Source of the DNA: Moritella sp. JT01
GTDB taxonomy: Bacteria > Pseudomonadota > Gammaproteobacteria > Enterobacterales > Moritellaceae
Length of the DNA stretch: 64,000 nucleotides
Assembly (NCBI RefSeq): GCF_001574435.1
Contig: NZ_LOCN01000001.1
Location: 233,801 to 297,800, forward strand
Direction of reading: 5' to 3'
The stretch's first letter is position 1. Every line of letters starts with the position of its first letter. Position numbers and translations under genes: made by a program. The notes beneath the pieces are model-generated. The model was not told the DNA's origin, did not search any database, and saw only the letters and a program-made list of their open reading frames with translations. Of the stretch, positions 45,087-55,402 are shown piece after piece.

Positions 45087-45974
45087 TTATGCTGGCGTTA
45101 CACTTAAAATAGTTGTTAGTGTATGACTGGCTCCTGCCGCCACTGTCACCGCATTTTTACCTATAATTGCAGGCTCTAAACAAAACATGGTTTGATAACC
45201 GTCATCAGACATATCCACAAATGCTTTTGCACCCGCTTCCCAAGGGTTCCAAACAACCATCGCATTGTTACCTTCGTTCTTGATCTTGATCTGATGCTGA
45301 TGTTGTTTATCATTTAGTGTAATGACTGTGCTTGGGTTTTTATACACGATATCAATATAGCCATCTAATGTGCACGTTGTTTGAGTGTCATTATCTAACC
45401 CTGCAACGGAGACTGCATCAGGCTGTGAAATTTGGAAATAACTGTGTAATGCACCACCATAATCAAAACTGTGATTACCTGTGTTGTGGGTGGTGAGGTT
45501 TATCGTTAGTGTATCGCTGATAATAAACTCAACAATAAGGTTAAAGCTGTGTGGCCATAATCGTTTGCTTTCAGGACTTTCTGTTAGTTGTAAACGGATA
45601 CGGCAGGCATTATTATTGCTTTTGCTCTCAAGTAATTGCCAATGATTATTCCGAGCAAAACCGTGAGAGGGGAAATCTTGTGTTTGTGCAAGTGGCTGTA
45701 CTGTCGGGCTGTCCTTTGCTGGACCAAACCAAGGCCAGCAAATAGGTACGCCACCGCGGATCGCTTTTACACCGTTAAAAATAGCATCATCACTCATCCA
45801 GATAACAGGTGCTGAACTTGCCGGTGTGAAGCTAAGTAGATGCGCACCAAACAGACTGATATGTGCAGTCGCTTTTGGGTGTGCAACATGAAGATATTTA
45901 AGACCGTTACTTGTGACTAACTGAATGTGCTCAGTTAATTTAATTTGATCCGTGATTGTATTGCGATATGACAT
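45087..45974 (-). CDS. yeaD: Glucose-6-phosphate 1-epimerase / aldose 1-epimerase-like YeaD
   Basis: 295 residues of the aldose epimerase (galactose mutarotase-like) beta fold. Matches to the YeaD branch: AHISLFGAHLLSFTP, IRGGVPICWPWFGP, PSHGFARNNHWQLLES with the catalytic His, and the C-terminal FCLEPAIIGKNAVTVAAG with the catalytic Glu. These enzymes interconvert alpha and beta anomers of hexose 6-phosphates. It follows the GAPDH gene on the same strand with a hairpin between them, the same order as gapA-yeaD in E. coli. Confidence 0.9.
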   Translation of the reverse strand: MSYRNTITDQIKLTEHIQLVTSNGLKYLHVAHPKATAHISLFGAHLLSFTPASSAPVIWMSDDAIFNGVKAIRGGVPICWPWFGPAKDSPTVQPLAQTQDFPSHGFARNNHWQLLESKSNNNACRIRLQLTESPESKRLWPHSFNLIVEFIISDTLTINLTTHNTGNHSFDYGGALHSYFQISQPDAVSVAGLDNDTQTTCTLDGYIDIVYKNPSTVITLNDKQHQHQIKIKNEGNNAMVVWNPWEAGAKAFVDMSDDGYQTMFCLEPAIIGKNAVTVAAGASHTLTTILSVTPA

Positions 45975-45991
45975 AAAGTCCCCAACATAGA

Positions 45992-46015
45992 AAAGGCGGC
46001 CTATTGGCCGCCTTT
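45992..46015 (-). terminator. Hairpin between gapA and yeaD
   Basis: AAAGGCGGCC (45992-46001) pairs with GGCCGCCTTT (46006-46015), a perfect 10-bp stem with a 4-base loop and, on the minus strand, TTTTCT after it. It lies between the GAPDH stop and the yeaD start, so it would end most GAPDH transcripts and lower yeaD expression. Confidence 0.85.
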
Positions 46016-46057
46016 ACATTATAATTCAATTAACTTTGAATTATTAATCAAGTTTGA

Positions 46058-47071
46058 TTATTTAGCGCTCATCAGTAGGATTGCGTTATCTAACATACGG
46101 TTAGAGAAGCCCCACTCATTGTCGTACCAAGACATAACTTTAACAAGTTTACCTTGAACTTTAGTTTGAGTCGCATCAAAGTTAGATGTGTGTGCATCGT
46201 GGTTGAAGTCACTAGAAACTAGAGGCTCTAAATTAACAGCTAGTGCGCGCGCTAGGATTGGATCCGCAGCGACTGCATCAGTGATAAGTTGGTTGATTTC
46301 TTCTGGTGTTGTATCACGGCCAGCTTCAAACGTAAGGTCAACTAGAGATACGTTGATTGTTGGTACACGTACCGCCATTCCTTGGAATTTGCCTTGTAGT
46401 TCAGGAACTACTAGGCCTACAGCGGCAGCAGCACCAGTACCTGTTGGGATCATGTTTTGTGCAGCAGCACGAGCACGGTATAGATCTGTGTGATATACAT
46501 CAGATAGACGTTGATCATTTGTGTAAGCATGAATAGTTGTCATCATACCGCTGACGATACCAACGCTGTCGTTTAAGATTTTAGCAATTGGAGCTAGGCA
46601 GTTAGTTGTACATGAAGCGTTTGAAACAACAGTCATGTCAGCAGTCAGTACGTCTTGGTTAACACCGTAAACGATAGTTGCATCTACATCTTTACCAGGT
46701 GCAGAAATAAGTACTTTCTTAGCGCCTGCATCAAGGTGTACTTGACATGCGTCTTTACTTGCGAAGATACCAGTACATTCTAGTACTACGTCAACTTCTA
46801 GTTCAGCCCAAGGCAAATCTTTTGGGTTGCGTTCTGAGAAAGTTTTGATACGGTCGCCGTTGATGATTAGTGCCTCAGCATCAAAATCAACAGTACCAGG
46901 GAAACGACCATGTGCAGTATCATATTTAGTTAGGTGAGCGTTGATTTTTGAATCACCTAGGTCGTTGATTGCAACGATTTCTAGGTCTTGTTCTTTACCA
47001 CCTTCGTAGAATGCACGAAGTACGTTTCTGCCGATTCGACCATAACCATTGATTGCTACTTTAATTGTCAT
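46058..47071 (-). CDS. gapA: Glyceraldehyde-3-phosphate dehydrogenase, NAD type
   Basis: 337 residues. Rossmann motif [14 protein letters not shown], then AINDLGD with the acidic residue that favours NAD. Catalytic Cys154 in [12 protein letters not shown] and His in TTIHAYTND; the S-loop [18 protein letters not shown] and a [12 protein letters not shown] ending are intact. It oxidatively phosphorylates glyceraldehyde 3-phosphate in glycolysis. The sequence belongs to a branch distinct from E. coli GapA (for example [10 protein letters not shown] and [12 protein letters not shown]), close to the GAPDH paired with a second, longer GAPDH in Shewanella. The gene is preceded by a long regulatory region and followed by yeaD. 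Confidence 0.95.
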   Translation of the reverse strand: MTIKVAINGYGRIGRNVLRAFYEGGKEQDLEIVAINDLGDSKINAHLTKYDTAHGRFPGTVDFDAEALIINGDRIKTFSERNPKDLPWAELEVDVVLECTGIFASKDACQVHLDAGAKKVLISAPGKDVDATIVYGVNQDVLTADMTVVSNASCTTNCLAPIAKILNDSVGIVSGMMTTIHAYTNDQRLSDVYHTDLYRARAAAQNMIPTGTGAAAAVGLVVPELQGKFQGMAVRVPTINVSLVDLTFEAGRDTTPEEINQLITDAVAADPILARALAVNLEPLVSSDFNHDAHTSNFDATQTKVQGKLVKVMSWYDNEWGFSNRMLDNAILLMSAK

Positions 47072-47568
47072 AACTTGTATCCATTAAATTAAATGTAAGT
47101 TTGAATTAATAATCTTGCTTGGTTGTAAATTTACAAGATTTTGATAGAAAGACAAGAATAAATACCAAAATGTATGCGTTGAATCACAAAATGTTGCAAA
47201 TTTACGAAAATTAACTGATTTATGTCAATTATGTATGTTTTTTTGTACTATTTATTACAAAAGATAAATAATCTAGATCACAAATTGAGATCATAGACCG
47301 CTATATTGGCATGAATATTTCCCTGAAATGTTTTTGGGTTTCATTTGTAACCATGTAAAGTTCTGACTAAGTGTCTTATTTGTATCATTTTTTTAATCGA
47401 TAGATAAAATCTAGATGCATTTGTTTGAATAATACAAATATTCACTTTAGTGGCGTATAGGCAAGCGTAGATAAAAAATAATTAACTGAATTATTGTTAT
47501 ACGGAGTATTCTCGCATCTTAATAGTGATAGCGTATAATGGTGCTAGGTTTACTATTTAAGGTGTCAA
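47072..47568. promoter_or_regulatory. Long divergent regulatory region between gapA and the GH77-like gene
   Basis: 497 bases with no gene. It contains a perfect 14-bp palindrome TTGTAAATTTACAA (47123-47136) 52 bases before gapA and a dyad TTTTGTA...TACAAAA (47241-47247 and 47256-47262) that resembles a HexR operator (TGTAAT-N3-ATTACA) but has one extra spacer base. A CTGATTTATGTCAA at 47215-47228 is a weak FNR-like site. The length and the dyads suggest control by carbon state and oxygen; the regulators are inferred. Confidence 0.5.
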
Positions 47569-48888
47569 ATGACAGCACAACACATTCTGCAATTAGGCCA
47601 AATGATTGGTCTTAGCTGTACCGAATTAAACGCCAATGGCGAAGAACAAGCGTTACCTGCAACGTTAATTACTCAAGCATTGGCTGATTTTGGTTTTACA
47701 GACGAATTAGACGTAAAACTAGAAGAAGAGATTAAGCAGTTTTGGCTACATGCATTACCACCGGTGATAATAGCGGATGAATCAGCGATAATTCAATTTG
47801 ATCTGCATCTTCCTATTGAGTTTGTGACCGAAGATTTGATCTGGGAAATAAGAGCAAATCGAGCTGTCATTGAGACTGGTGAATTTACACCAATTGAATG
47901 GTCATTAAATGGTATTTATCATTTGCATGATATGGAAATGCAGAGCTACCAAATGAGTCTCGAGCAGCCGCTTGCTGTTGGTGTTTATCAATTGGTTATT
48001 CTTGACCAAGGCAGTGAAGAACCGTTAGGTGAGACTTGGGTATTTAATCCACCTACCACGTTAGCATCGGTTAATGTCGCTGTAGCGGAACCGACAACCG
48101 TGACTGCATTACCAACAACGGATGCATTACTGAGTCAATTGTACATACGCGCGCAGTCTAACTTGTCTGCTTTCGTTACTGATAACTCAGACGCAGAACT
48201 GTCCCTGCAAGCGCAATTGCAGCGTCATTTTAATGTCGAGAAAGAGCAAGGCGAATTTGCAACTACACTAAAAATCGTGAGCGAAACGGCAGCGCTTTAT
48301 CAAACTCATTTAGCACAATATTTAGCTGCTTATGTTAATGATGGTATGACCGCGCCTCGACAAGAAACACAAACGGTTGAATGGCAAGATGCCAATCGTG
48401 ACAGCTATGATTTTTACCTATGGTTATTAGTATCTGTAAATGACGAGAAGAACAGCGTCTCGCTATTACGCGATGTTAATTTTGCGAATGATAGCGCGAA
48501 CTCAGGTACATTTACTGCTTGGTTATTAGCGGATTATGAACTAGCGCATTGCCAATTAGACAATGCATTGGTCAGTGGTGTTGTAAAAGGTATTAACAGT
48601 TATCAACTTCGCCAAGATAACTATGCGGCGTTTCGTGCGCTTATTGATTTTACGACGGTACAGTCAGCAGGGTTAGTGATTAATCAGCCATTATCGATTA
48701 TGCAGCAATGGTTAACGCTTGGTGACGCTGGTATATGGCAGAATCATGAGTTTAATGAATTGCTGAGTATTATCTTATTAAGCTGCGAACGTCATGCTTG
48801 TGCTTGTTATTATCAAGCGGATAATGCACTGCCTGTCGAATTAACGGTTTATTTAGAAGGGCGTGGCATTCAACCGTTATCACTATAG
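47569..48888 (+). CDS. Reduced, probably inactive 4-alpha-glucanotransferase (GH77/MalQ)-like protein
   Basis: 439 residues against about 690 for E. coli MalQ. Residues 5-165 follow the MalQ N-terminal region (ELNANGEEQALPATLITQAL, HALPPVIIAD, ETWVFNPPTT). Residues 165-280 replace about 230 residues of the barrel, and the NWGIGDF and YSPSSR motifs are gone. Residues 280-439 again follow MalQ: YDFYLWLLVSV, LLRDVNFAN, DNYAAFRALI, then LVINQPLSIMQQW where MalQ has LRIDHVMSMLRLW, and CYYQADNALPVE where MalQ has IGEDLGTVPVE. The nucleophile Asp is thus Asn372 and the acid/base Glu is Gln416. It ends before the last MalQ domain. No activity is expected; a glucan-binding or regulatory role is inference. 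It lies between two GAPDH genes. Confidence 0.72.
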   Translation: MTAQHILQLGQMIGLSCTELNANGEEQALPATLITQALADFGFTDELDVKLEEEIKQFWLHALPPVIIADESAIIQFDLHLPIEFVTEDLIWEIRANRAVIETGEFTPIEWSLNGIYHLHDMEMQSYQMSLEQPLAVGVYQLVILDQGSEEPLGETWVFNPPTTLASVNVAVAEPTTVTALPTTDALLSQLYIRAQSNLSAFVTDNSDAELSLQAQLQRHFNVEKEQGEFATTLKIVSETAALYQTHLAQYLAAYVNDGMTAPRQETQTVEWQDANRDSYDFYLWLLVSVNDEKNSVSLLRDVNFANDSANSGTFTAWLLADYELAHCQLDNALVSGVVKGINSYQLRQDNYAAFRALIDFTTVQSAGLVINQPLSIMQQWLTLGDAGIWQNHEFNELLSIILLSCERHACACYYQADNALPVELTVYLEGRGIQPLSL

Positions 48889-48920
48889 CGGGTTAGCTTA
48901 CTTACTGTACGTAACGGGTT

Positions 48921-49754
48921 TTAAAGCCTGACTGATGAGAGTATGTATTGATAGCTCTCGTCAGTAAATTCTTGATCTTCTATTTGTTCTGCAATCCTTG
49001 TTGCCAATATTTCTAAACGTGTCTTTTTAATTTGCGATATTTTGTTATGCGTGAATAGCGTCAGATTTATATTTTCAACCTCTAAAATAATAGCCACATG
49101 TGACCATAAATATGCGAGGTCATAATTTCTTTGATGCATATAAGCGGTGATTAACCCATATATAAGCTTTGTTGTCATCTCGTGATCATCGTCGAGTAGA
49201 CGGATGCCTTTCAATAAATTAACAGCAGCTTTGTCGGTATTGTTGTCATAAATATTAGCAATGGCGAAATACAATACTGGATCATCAAAGCTTTGTTTTT
49301 TAGATAGAGCGATAAAGCGTCGTTTTGCCGCTTCATTATTATGAGTGACCCAGTGGTAATTGAGGATATACGGGTTATTGCTGTTAAGTGTCTGTTTTTC
49401 TAATGCCAGTAATTCATCATAAGTACTTAACATCGCCGAAACACGTAGGGTTTTTAATTCTGGGTGTGTTCTTGGCTCGATTAGCGCCGCAATTTTTATA
49501 CATTCTTGATAAGTACTGAGGGATGTTAATAGTGAATACTGTGTTTGTTCTGTCTCATTCTGCTTTAGGTGAAAACGGGCAGTGATAAGACTATCTCTTT
49601 CTCTTTGACACCATTGATCTGAATTTAGATCTTGGCAGAGCGCATCATCATTTTCACATATAGTCACTACATGGCTCGGCTCGCCACAGGCTGCCAATAA
49701 ACTAGCAATAGTAATAACTGGAATTAAACGACCAATAGAGAATAAACGATACAT
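48921..49754 (-). CDS. DUF2989-like lipoprotein
   Basis: 277 residues with a lipoprotein signal ending in lipobox LAAC (Cys23 in SLLAACGEPS). The mature start HVVTICENDDALCQDLNSDQWCQRERD contains conserved cysteines and fits the DUF2989 family of marine gammaproteobacteria; the rest is helical and TPR-like (ALYFAIANIYDNNTDKAAVNLLKGIRLL and LIYGLITAYMHQRNYDLAYLWSHVA, quoted in short form from the region 165-225). Function unknown. It is convergent with the GH77-like gene, 32 bases apart. Confidence 0.72.
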   Translation of the reverse strand: MYRLFSIGRLIPVITIASLLAACGEPSHVVTICENDDALCQDLNSDQWCQRERDSLITARFHLKQNETEQTQYSLLTSLSTYQECIKIAALIEPRTHPELKTLRVSAMLSTYDELLALEKQTLNSNNPYILNYHWVTHNNEAAKRRFIALSKKQSFDDPVLYFAIANIYDNNTDKAAVNLLKGIRLLDDDHEMTTKLIYGLITAYMHQRNYDLAYLWSHVAIILEVENINLTLFTHNKISQIKKTRLEILATRIAEQIEDQEFTDESYQYILSSVRL

Positions 49755-50118
49755 AAAAATAAGACTAAAACGAGTGATTTTGGAACACTACCACAGATTA
49801 AGTAATTGTGTCTAACTCCGCTTTTTAAATTACTCGGAGAGTTAAAACTATCGATGTTTGTGTTTAATTTATGCTTCATCGCCTCGGTCATAAAGTGAGC
49901 AAGCGGAAAAAGTAAAGCCGTTACTATTTCATTGTTAAATTTTTGTGTTTTGAATGAAAGCAAGAAAGTAAAAAAAGACCTAATTCACATGATTAATTGG
50001 TAAGTTAGTGGTTATTTTTGTATGATTACGTTATCTGATTGATTAAAAACCAGCCGTTAGTTAACCGACTGTTGTTTTAATGTTTCTTACATGTAGTTGT
50101 GATTAAAAGGGAAAAAAG
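49755..50118. promoter_or_regulatory. Divergent region between the DUF2989 gene and the long GAPDH gene
   Basis: 364 AT-rich bases. The minus-strand open frame that crosses it has no ribosome-binding site and no recognisable product, so it is not called. The last part carries the AAGGGAAAAAAG ribosome-binding site of the GAPDH gene. No clear operator was found. Confidence 0.5.
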
Positions 50119-51546
50119 ATGCCATCTGAAAGTCATTTGTTGAACTGGCAAGAGAGCCAAGAACTCGCAGAATCTATGCTACCGTTGTTAGGAAAGCTGT
50201 ACCGTAATAAAGGCGTTGAAGTATTAATTTACGGTCGTCCATTACAAAATGCCACAGCAATTGATCTCCAAAAAGCACACCGTGTAGTTAAACGTCATGA
50301 AGGACGTATATTACGCTTCACTGAAACTTTCCCATTACTGCAAATTATCAGTGAATTACCAATTAGCAATTCTCAAATTGATATCGGTCGTTTGGCTGTA
50401 CGCTATTGGGCTGATAATGAAGATTCTACTGGTATCGACGCATTCTTACGTGCTGAATTAGCACCTGCATTAAATAACGATACTCAGCCTGAACCTCGTG
50501 ATGTTGTTCTATATGGTTTTGGCCGTATTGGTCGTTTACTTGCGCGTTTACTTGTTGATAAAACAGGTGAGAGCAATCTATTACGTTTACGTGCAATTGT
50601 TGTACGTGGTGGTCCTGGCGATATTGAGAAGCGTGCTTCTTTATTACGTCGTGACTCTGTACATGGTCAGTTTAATGGCACTATTGATATTGATGAAGAA
50701 AACAATGCAATCATTGCTAATGGTACTTACATTAAGCTTCTTTATTCAAATGGCCCTGATCAAATCGATTACGCTGCGCACGGCATTAAGAATGCACTCG
50801 TAGTAGATAACACGGGTATTTGGCGTGATGCTGATGGTCTAGGTCTGCACTTAAAAGCCAAGGGTACAGAAAAAGTATTATTAACAGCTCCGGGTAAAGG
50901 CGATATTAAAAATATCGTTTACGGTGTTAACCATACTGATATCTTACCTGAAGATAAAATTGTATCAGCAGCAAGCTGTACAACGAATGCAATTACACCG
51001 GTACTGAAAACAATCCAAGATAGATATGGTATTGCGAACGGTCATGTTGAAACTGTGCATTCATATACCAATGATCAAAACTTGATTGATAACTTCCACA
51101 AAGGTGATCGTCGTGGCCGTGGTGCTGCAATGAACATGGTATTAACGTCTACAGGTGCAGCATCGGCTGTAGCAAAAGCACTGCCTGAATTAAAAGGTAA
51201 GCTGACTGGTAACGCAATCCGTGTACCTACACCAAACGTATCAATGGCAATCATTAACTTAAACCTTGAGAAAGAAGTTGAAAGAGAATCTCTAAACAGC
51301 TACTTACAAGAAATGTCGTTAAGTTCGTCATTACACAATCAAATTGATTTCAGTACGTCTAAAGAACTCGTATCAACAGACATGGTTGGTAGCCGCTTCT
51401 CTGGTATTGTTGATTCATTAGCAACGATTGCTGAAGGTAACCGCGCAGTATTATACGTTTGGTATGATAATGAGTTTGGTTATAGCTGCCAAGTATTACG
51501 CGTAATGCAAAAAATGGCTGGCATCGAGATGCACGAATTTGCATAA
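50119..51546 (+). CDS. Long-form glyceraldehyde-3-phosphate dehydrogenase with N-terminal extension
   Basis: 475 residues: an extension of about 127 residues (ESHLLNWQESQELAESMLP..., RHEGRILRFTETFPLLQII) precedes a complete GAPDH. Rossmann GFGRIGR at 133-139; catalytic Cys287 in SAASCTTNAITP and His314 in TVHSYTNDQ; ending WYDNEFGYSCQVLRVMQ. After the second beta strand it reads VVRGGPGD instead of the Asp-containing AINDL of NAD-type enzymes, so NADP or loosened cofactor use is possible. This matches the second GAPDH found beside the gapA-type gene in Shewanella (from memory). A gluconeogenic role is plausible given nearby ppsA, but unproven. A clean terminator follows. Confidence 0.9.
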   Translation: MPSESHLLNWQESQELAESMLPLLGKLYRNKGVEVLIYGRPLQNATAIDLQKAHRVVKRHEGRILRFTETFPLLQIISELPISNSQIDIGRLAVRYWADNEDSTGIDAFLRAELAPALNNDTQPEPRDVVLYGFGRIGRLLARLLVDKTGESNLLRLRAIVVRGGPGDIEKRASLLRRDSVHGQFNGTIDIDEENNAIIANGTYIKLLYSNGPDQIDYAAHGIKNALVVDNTGIWRDADGLGLHLKAKGTEKVLLTAPGKGDIKNIVYGVNHTDILPEDKIVSAASCTTNAITPVLKTIQDRYGIANGHVETVHSYTNDQNLIDNFHKGDRRGRGAAMNMVLTSTGAASAVAKALPELKGKLTGNAIRVPTPNVSMAIINLNLEKEVERESLNSYLQEMSLSSSLHNQIDFSTSKELVSTDMVGSRFSGIVDSLATIAEGNRAVLYVWYDNEFGYSCQVLRVMQKMAGIEMHEFA

Positions 51547-51585
51547 GTAAATCGTTTATTAAGCTTGTCCAGTAAGAACGTTATT

Positions 51586-51613
51586 AAGGAAGCCAATTGG
51601 CTTCCTTTTTTTA
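51586..51613 (+). terminator. Terminator after the long GAPDH gene
   Basis: AAGGAAGCC (51587-51595) pairs with GGCTTCCTT around AATT, followed by seven or more T. A textbook intrinsic terminator 40 bases past the stop. Confidence 0.93.
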
Positions 51614-51754
51614 TAGCAAACTCTGTTCGAATATGTAAATCGAGTAATACGCGAGCGCTGTTATAGTTTAAATCAGCGCGTATTTATAGTAGGGTTGCTG
51701 TATATTTTATTATTTAGCAGGGGACGCCCCTGAGCATTAACCAAGGACGTAAAG

Positions 51755-52045
51755 ATGTCAGTTGATAAGTTACTTGAAAGCATGACCCCAGAAGTGTATG
51801 AAAAGCTTAGAACGGCGGTAGAGCTCGGTAAGTGGGAAAACGGTGTAGTATTGACATCGGCACAAAAAGATAGCTCACTGCAAGCTGTGATGTTATATCA
51901 GTCACGTTTCAATACTGAACCAGAGCATTTTACAATTGGTACTGATGGCGAAATTGCGATGCTTAAAAAAGCGGTATTAAAGCAACAATTCAGAGATGAA
52001 AAAGCAGCGCAGGAAGAAGAAATTTTACGCGTTGATGTTGAATGA
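51755..52045 (+). CDS. yeaC: YeaC family protein (DUF1315)
   Basis: 96 residues, collinear with E. coli YeaC: MTPEVYEKLRTAVELGKW, GVVLTSAQKDSSLQAVMLYQ and a C-terminal basic/acidic helix. Small soluble protein of unknown function. In E. coli it is near gapA (yeaC-msrB-gapA-yeaD), so its presence 5 kb from gapA here is a trace of the same neighbourhood. It is preceded by AAGGACG and followed by a terminator shared with convergent infA. Confidence 0.88.
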   Translation: MSVDKLLESMTPEVYEKLRTAVELGKWENGVVLTSAQKDSSLQAVMLYQSRFNTEPEHFTIGTDGEIAMLKKAVLKQQFRDEKAAQEEEILRVDVE

Positions 52046-52106
52046 TCGATATGGGCTTGTAATCAGGTAACGGGCTGTGGATTATAAGATATTAAATCGT
52101 AGACCT

Positions 52107-52135
52107 AAAAAAACCAGCCTTACGCTGGTTTTTTT
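52107..52135. terminator. Bidirectional terminator between yeaC and infA
   Basis: AAAAAACCAGC pairs with GCTGGTTTTTT around CTTAC. A/T runs on both sides fit termination of both convergent genes. Confidence 0.92.
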
Positions 52136-52147
52136 AGAGGCTCGTGA

Positions 52148-52381
<234 letters not shown>

Positions 52382-52503
52382 TTAATTATAATAGCTATAT
52401 TTGACCGCAAGATGATGCCAGATTTACACTGGTCTGTATATATTATAGGTAAGATATTTACGTTTTATTTTTAAAACGCTTTATTATTGACTCTTCGGCA
52501 GGA

Positions 52504-53187
52504 TTAGCGCTGCCACTTTCCTGCCACTAAGCGCTCATGCGGGTTAAATTTAACCTTGTAATTCATCTTGCTACACTGGTCAATTTGATAGCCTAAATAT
52601 AGCCATTGCTTGCCTGTCGACTTTGCTAATAAAAGCTGCTGTAAAATAGCATAGGTACCTAAGGAATTATGTAGAAAATCGGGGTCATAAAAGCAATACA
52701 TGGCACTCATGCTATCAGCCATCACATCGGTGACAGCTACCGCGATAAGGGTGTCATTAAGATAGAACTCGAGAAAGGTGGGTGTTAACCAAGCGCTGGT
52801 AATAAAACCATCATATTGAGATTGGCTGGCGGGGAACATGGCGCCATCACTGTGTAAGGTATTAATGTAACGTTCGTACAATGGATAATAATCCGGCTGT
52901 GGCTGATGGCTAACCCGCATTTCAATGTGCTTATTTTTGTTGAGTAAGCGTTTTTGGCTTTTACTTGCCTTAAATAATTGGCAATCAATACGTATTGATT
53001 GGCAAGCCTGACATGTTTGACAGTGTGGTCGGTATACGTCATTACCACTGCGACGAAAGCCATTGAGTAATAAGACTTCATAACCCGCTTGGCTGTGTAA
53101 TTCGTCATCTTGGACAACAAAAATTTGTTCTTGCTGTTCGCTAAGGTAACTGCAAGGCATTGGCGGTGTTAAGGCGACTTTAATCAT
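52504..53187 (-). CDS. bpt: Aspartate/glutamate leucyltransferase (Bpt), formerly annotated Ate
   Basis: 227 residues. It moves leucine from Leu-tRNA to N-terminal Asp or Glu of proteins in the N-degron pathway. Characteristic pieces: PCSYLSEQQEQIFVV at the start, the cysteine cluster CQTCQACQSIRIDC, NGFRRSGNDVYRPHC, and the C-terminal LYLGYQIDQCSKMNYKVKFNPHE. It lies 11 bases after aat on the same strand, so the two tagging enzymes are co-transcribed. Confidence 0.94.
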   Translation of the reverse strand: MIKVALTPPMPCSYLSEQQEQIFVVQDDELHSQAGYEVLLLNGFRRSGNDVYRPHCQTCQACQSIRIDCQLFKASKSQKRLLNKNKHIEMRVSHQPQPDYYPLYERYINTLHSDGAMFPASQSQYDGFITSAWLTPTFLEFYLNDTLIAVAVTDVMADSMSAMYCFYDPDFLHNSLGTYAILQQLLLAKSTGKQWLYLGYQIDQCSKMNYKVKFNPHERLVAGKWQR

Positions 53188-53198
53188 ATTATTGTGTC

Positions 53199-53927
53199 CT
53201 ATGTACTGGCCTTATCTATTAAGTCTAATACAAGCGCTTGAGGCTGCCATAGATGTTGGTTCGCGGTTACGTCTCGGTTATTGAGTTGCTTGATAAATGT
53301 GTCACGACTAATTTCTGTTGCCCCTAATGAGGCCAAGTGTTCATTATGTAATTGGCAGTCGATCAGCTTACAGCCAATATCCGCCAGATGTTGCTGTAGA
53401 CCGATGAAGGCGATCTTAGAGGCATCGGTAATAGTATGAAACATCGACTCTCCACAGAAAATATCGCCAATATATAAACCATATAAACCGCCAACTAATT
53501 GTTCGTCTTGCCAGACTTCAATAGAGTGTGCGAAACCCATTTCATGCAGTTGTAAATACGCATTTTGCATCGAATCTGTTATCCAAGTCTCACCTGAATA
53601 GCCACGAGGCTCTGCGCAAGATTCAATCACCTCTGCAAATGCATGGTTGATAGACAGGCTAAAATTTTGGCGACGATAAGATTTACGTAAGCTACGTGAT
53701 ATATGCATTGCACCTGGGGTTAATACCATGCGTTGACTCGGTGACCACCAAAGAATAGGCTGATCTTCTTCAAACCAAGGAAAGATACCTTGTTGATACG
53801 CATTTACAAGCCGCTCAGGGCTGAGATCGCCACCCATAGCAAGTAAACCATCGGGTTCGGTTAACGCGGTGTTGACTGGTGGAAAGTAAGCTAAGTCGTG
53901 ATTAAGTTCAGGTAAATAGATTGGCAT
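53199..53927 (-). CDS. aat: Leucyl/phenylalanyl-tRNA--protein transferase
   Basis: 242 residues. It adds Leu or Phe to proteins with N-terminal Arg or Lys, marking them for ClpAP. Motifs: FPPVNTALTEPDGLLAMGGDLSPERL, YQQGIFPWFEEDQPILWWSPSQR, RGYSGETWITDSMQNAYLQLHEMG, GGLYGLYIGDIFCGESMFH and LIDCQLHNEHLASLGA. It is followed at 11 bases by bpt. trxB lies 74 bases upstream on the same strand, as in many gammaproteobacteria. Confidence 0.97.
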   Translation of the reverse strand: MPIYLPELNHDLAYFPPVNTALTEPDGLLAMGGDLSPERLVNAYQQGIFPWFEEDQPILWWSPSQRMVLTPGAMHISRSLRKSYRRQNFSLSINHAFAEVIESCAEPRGYSGETWITDSMQNAYLQLHEMGFAHSIEVWQDEQLVGGLYGLYIGDIFCGESMFHTITDASKIAFIGLQQHLADIGCKLIDCQLHNEHLASLGATEISRDTFIKQLNNRDVTANQHLWQPQALVLDLIDKAST

Positions 53928-54001
53928 ATAGGGGGATCTTGAAAAAGGAGGAGGCTTGAAAAAGGTGATACCTTGGGTATCACCTTAGCAGAATAAACGG
54001 A

Positions 54002-55402
<1,401 letters not shown>

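Noticed and set aside
47215..47228. Possible FNR box CTGATTTATGTCAA
   Set aside because: Two mismatches at key outer positions; kept only as a remark in the region description.
47264..47285. Possible CRP site (CTAGATCACA) upstream of gapA
   Set aside because: Only the right half matches; the left TGTGA half is missing both G positions.
49724..49963. 79-codon minus-strand open frame upstream of the DUF2989 gene
   Set aside because: No ribosome-binding site, no recognisable product, overlaps the signal region of the lipoprotein gene and lies in AT-rich promoter DNA.
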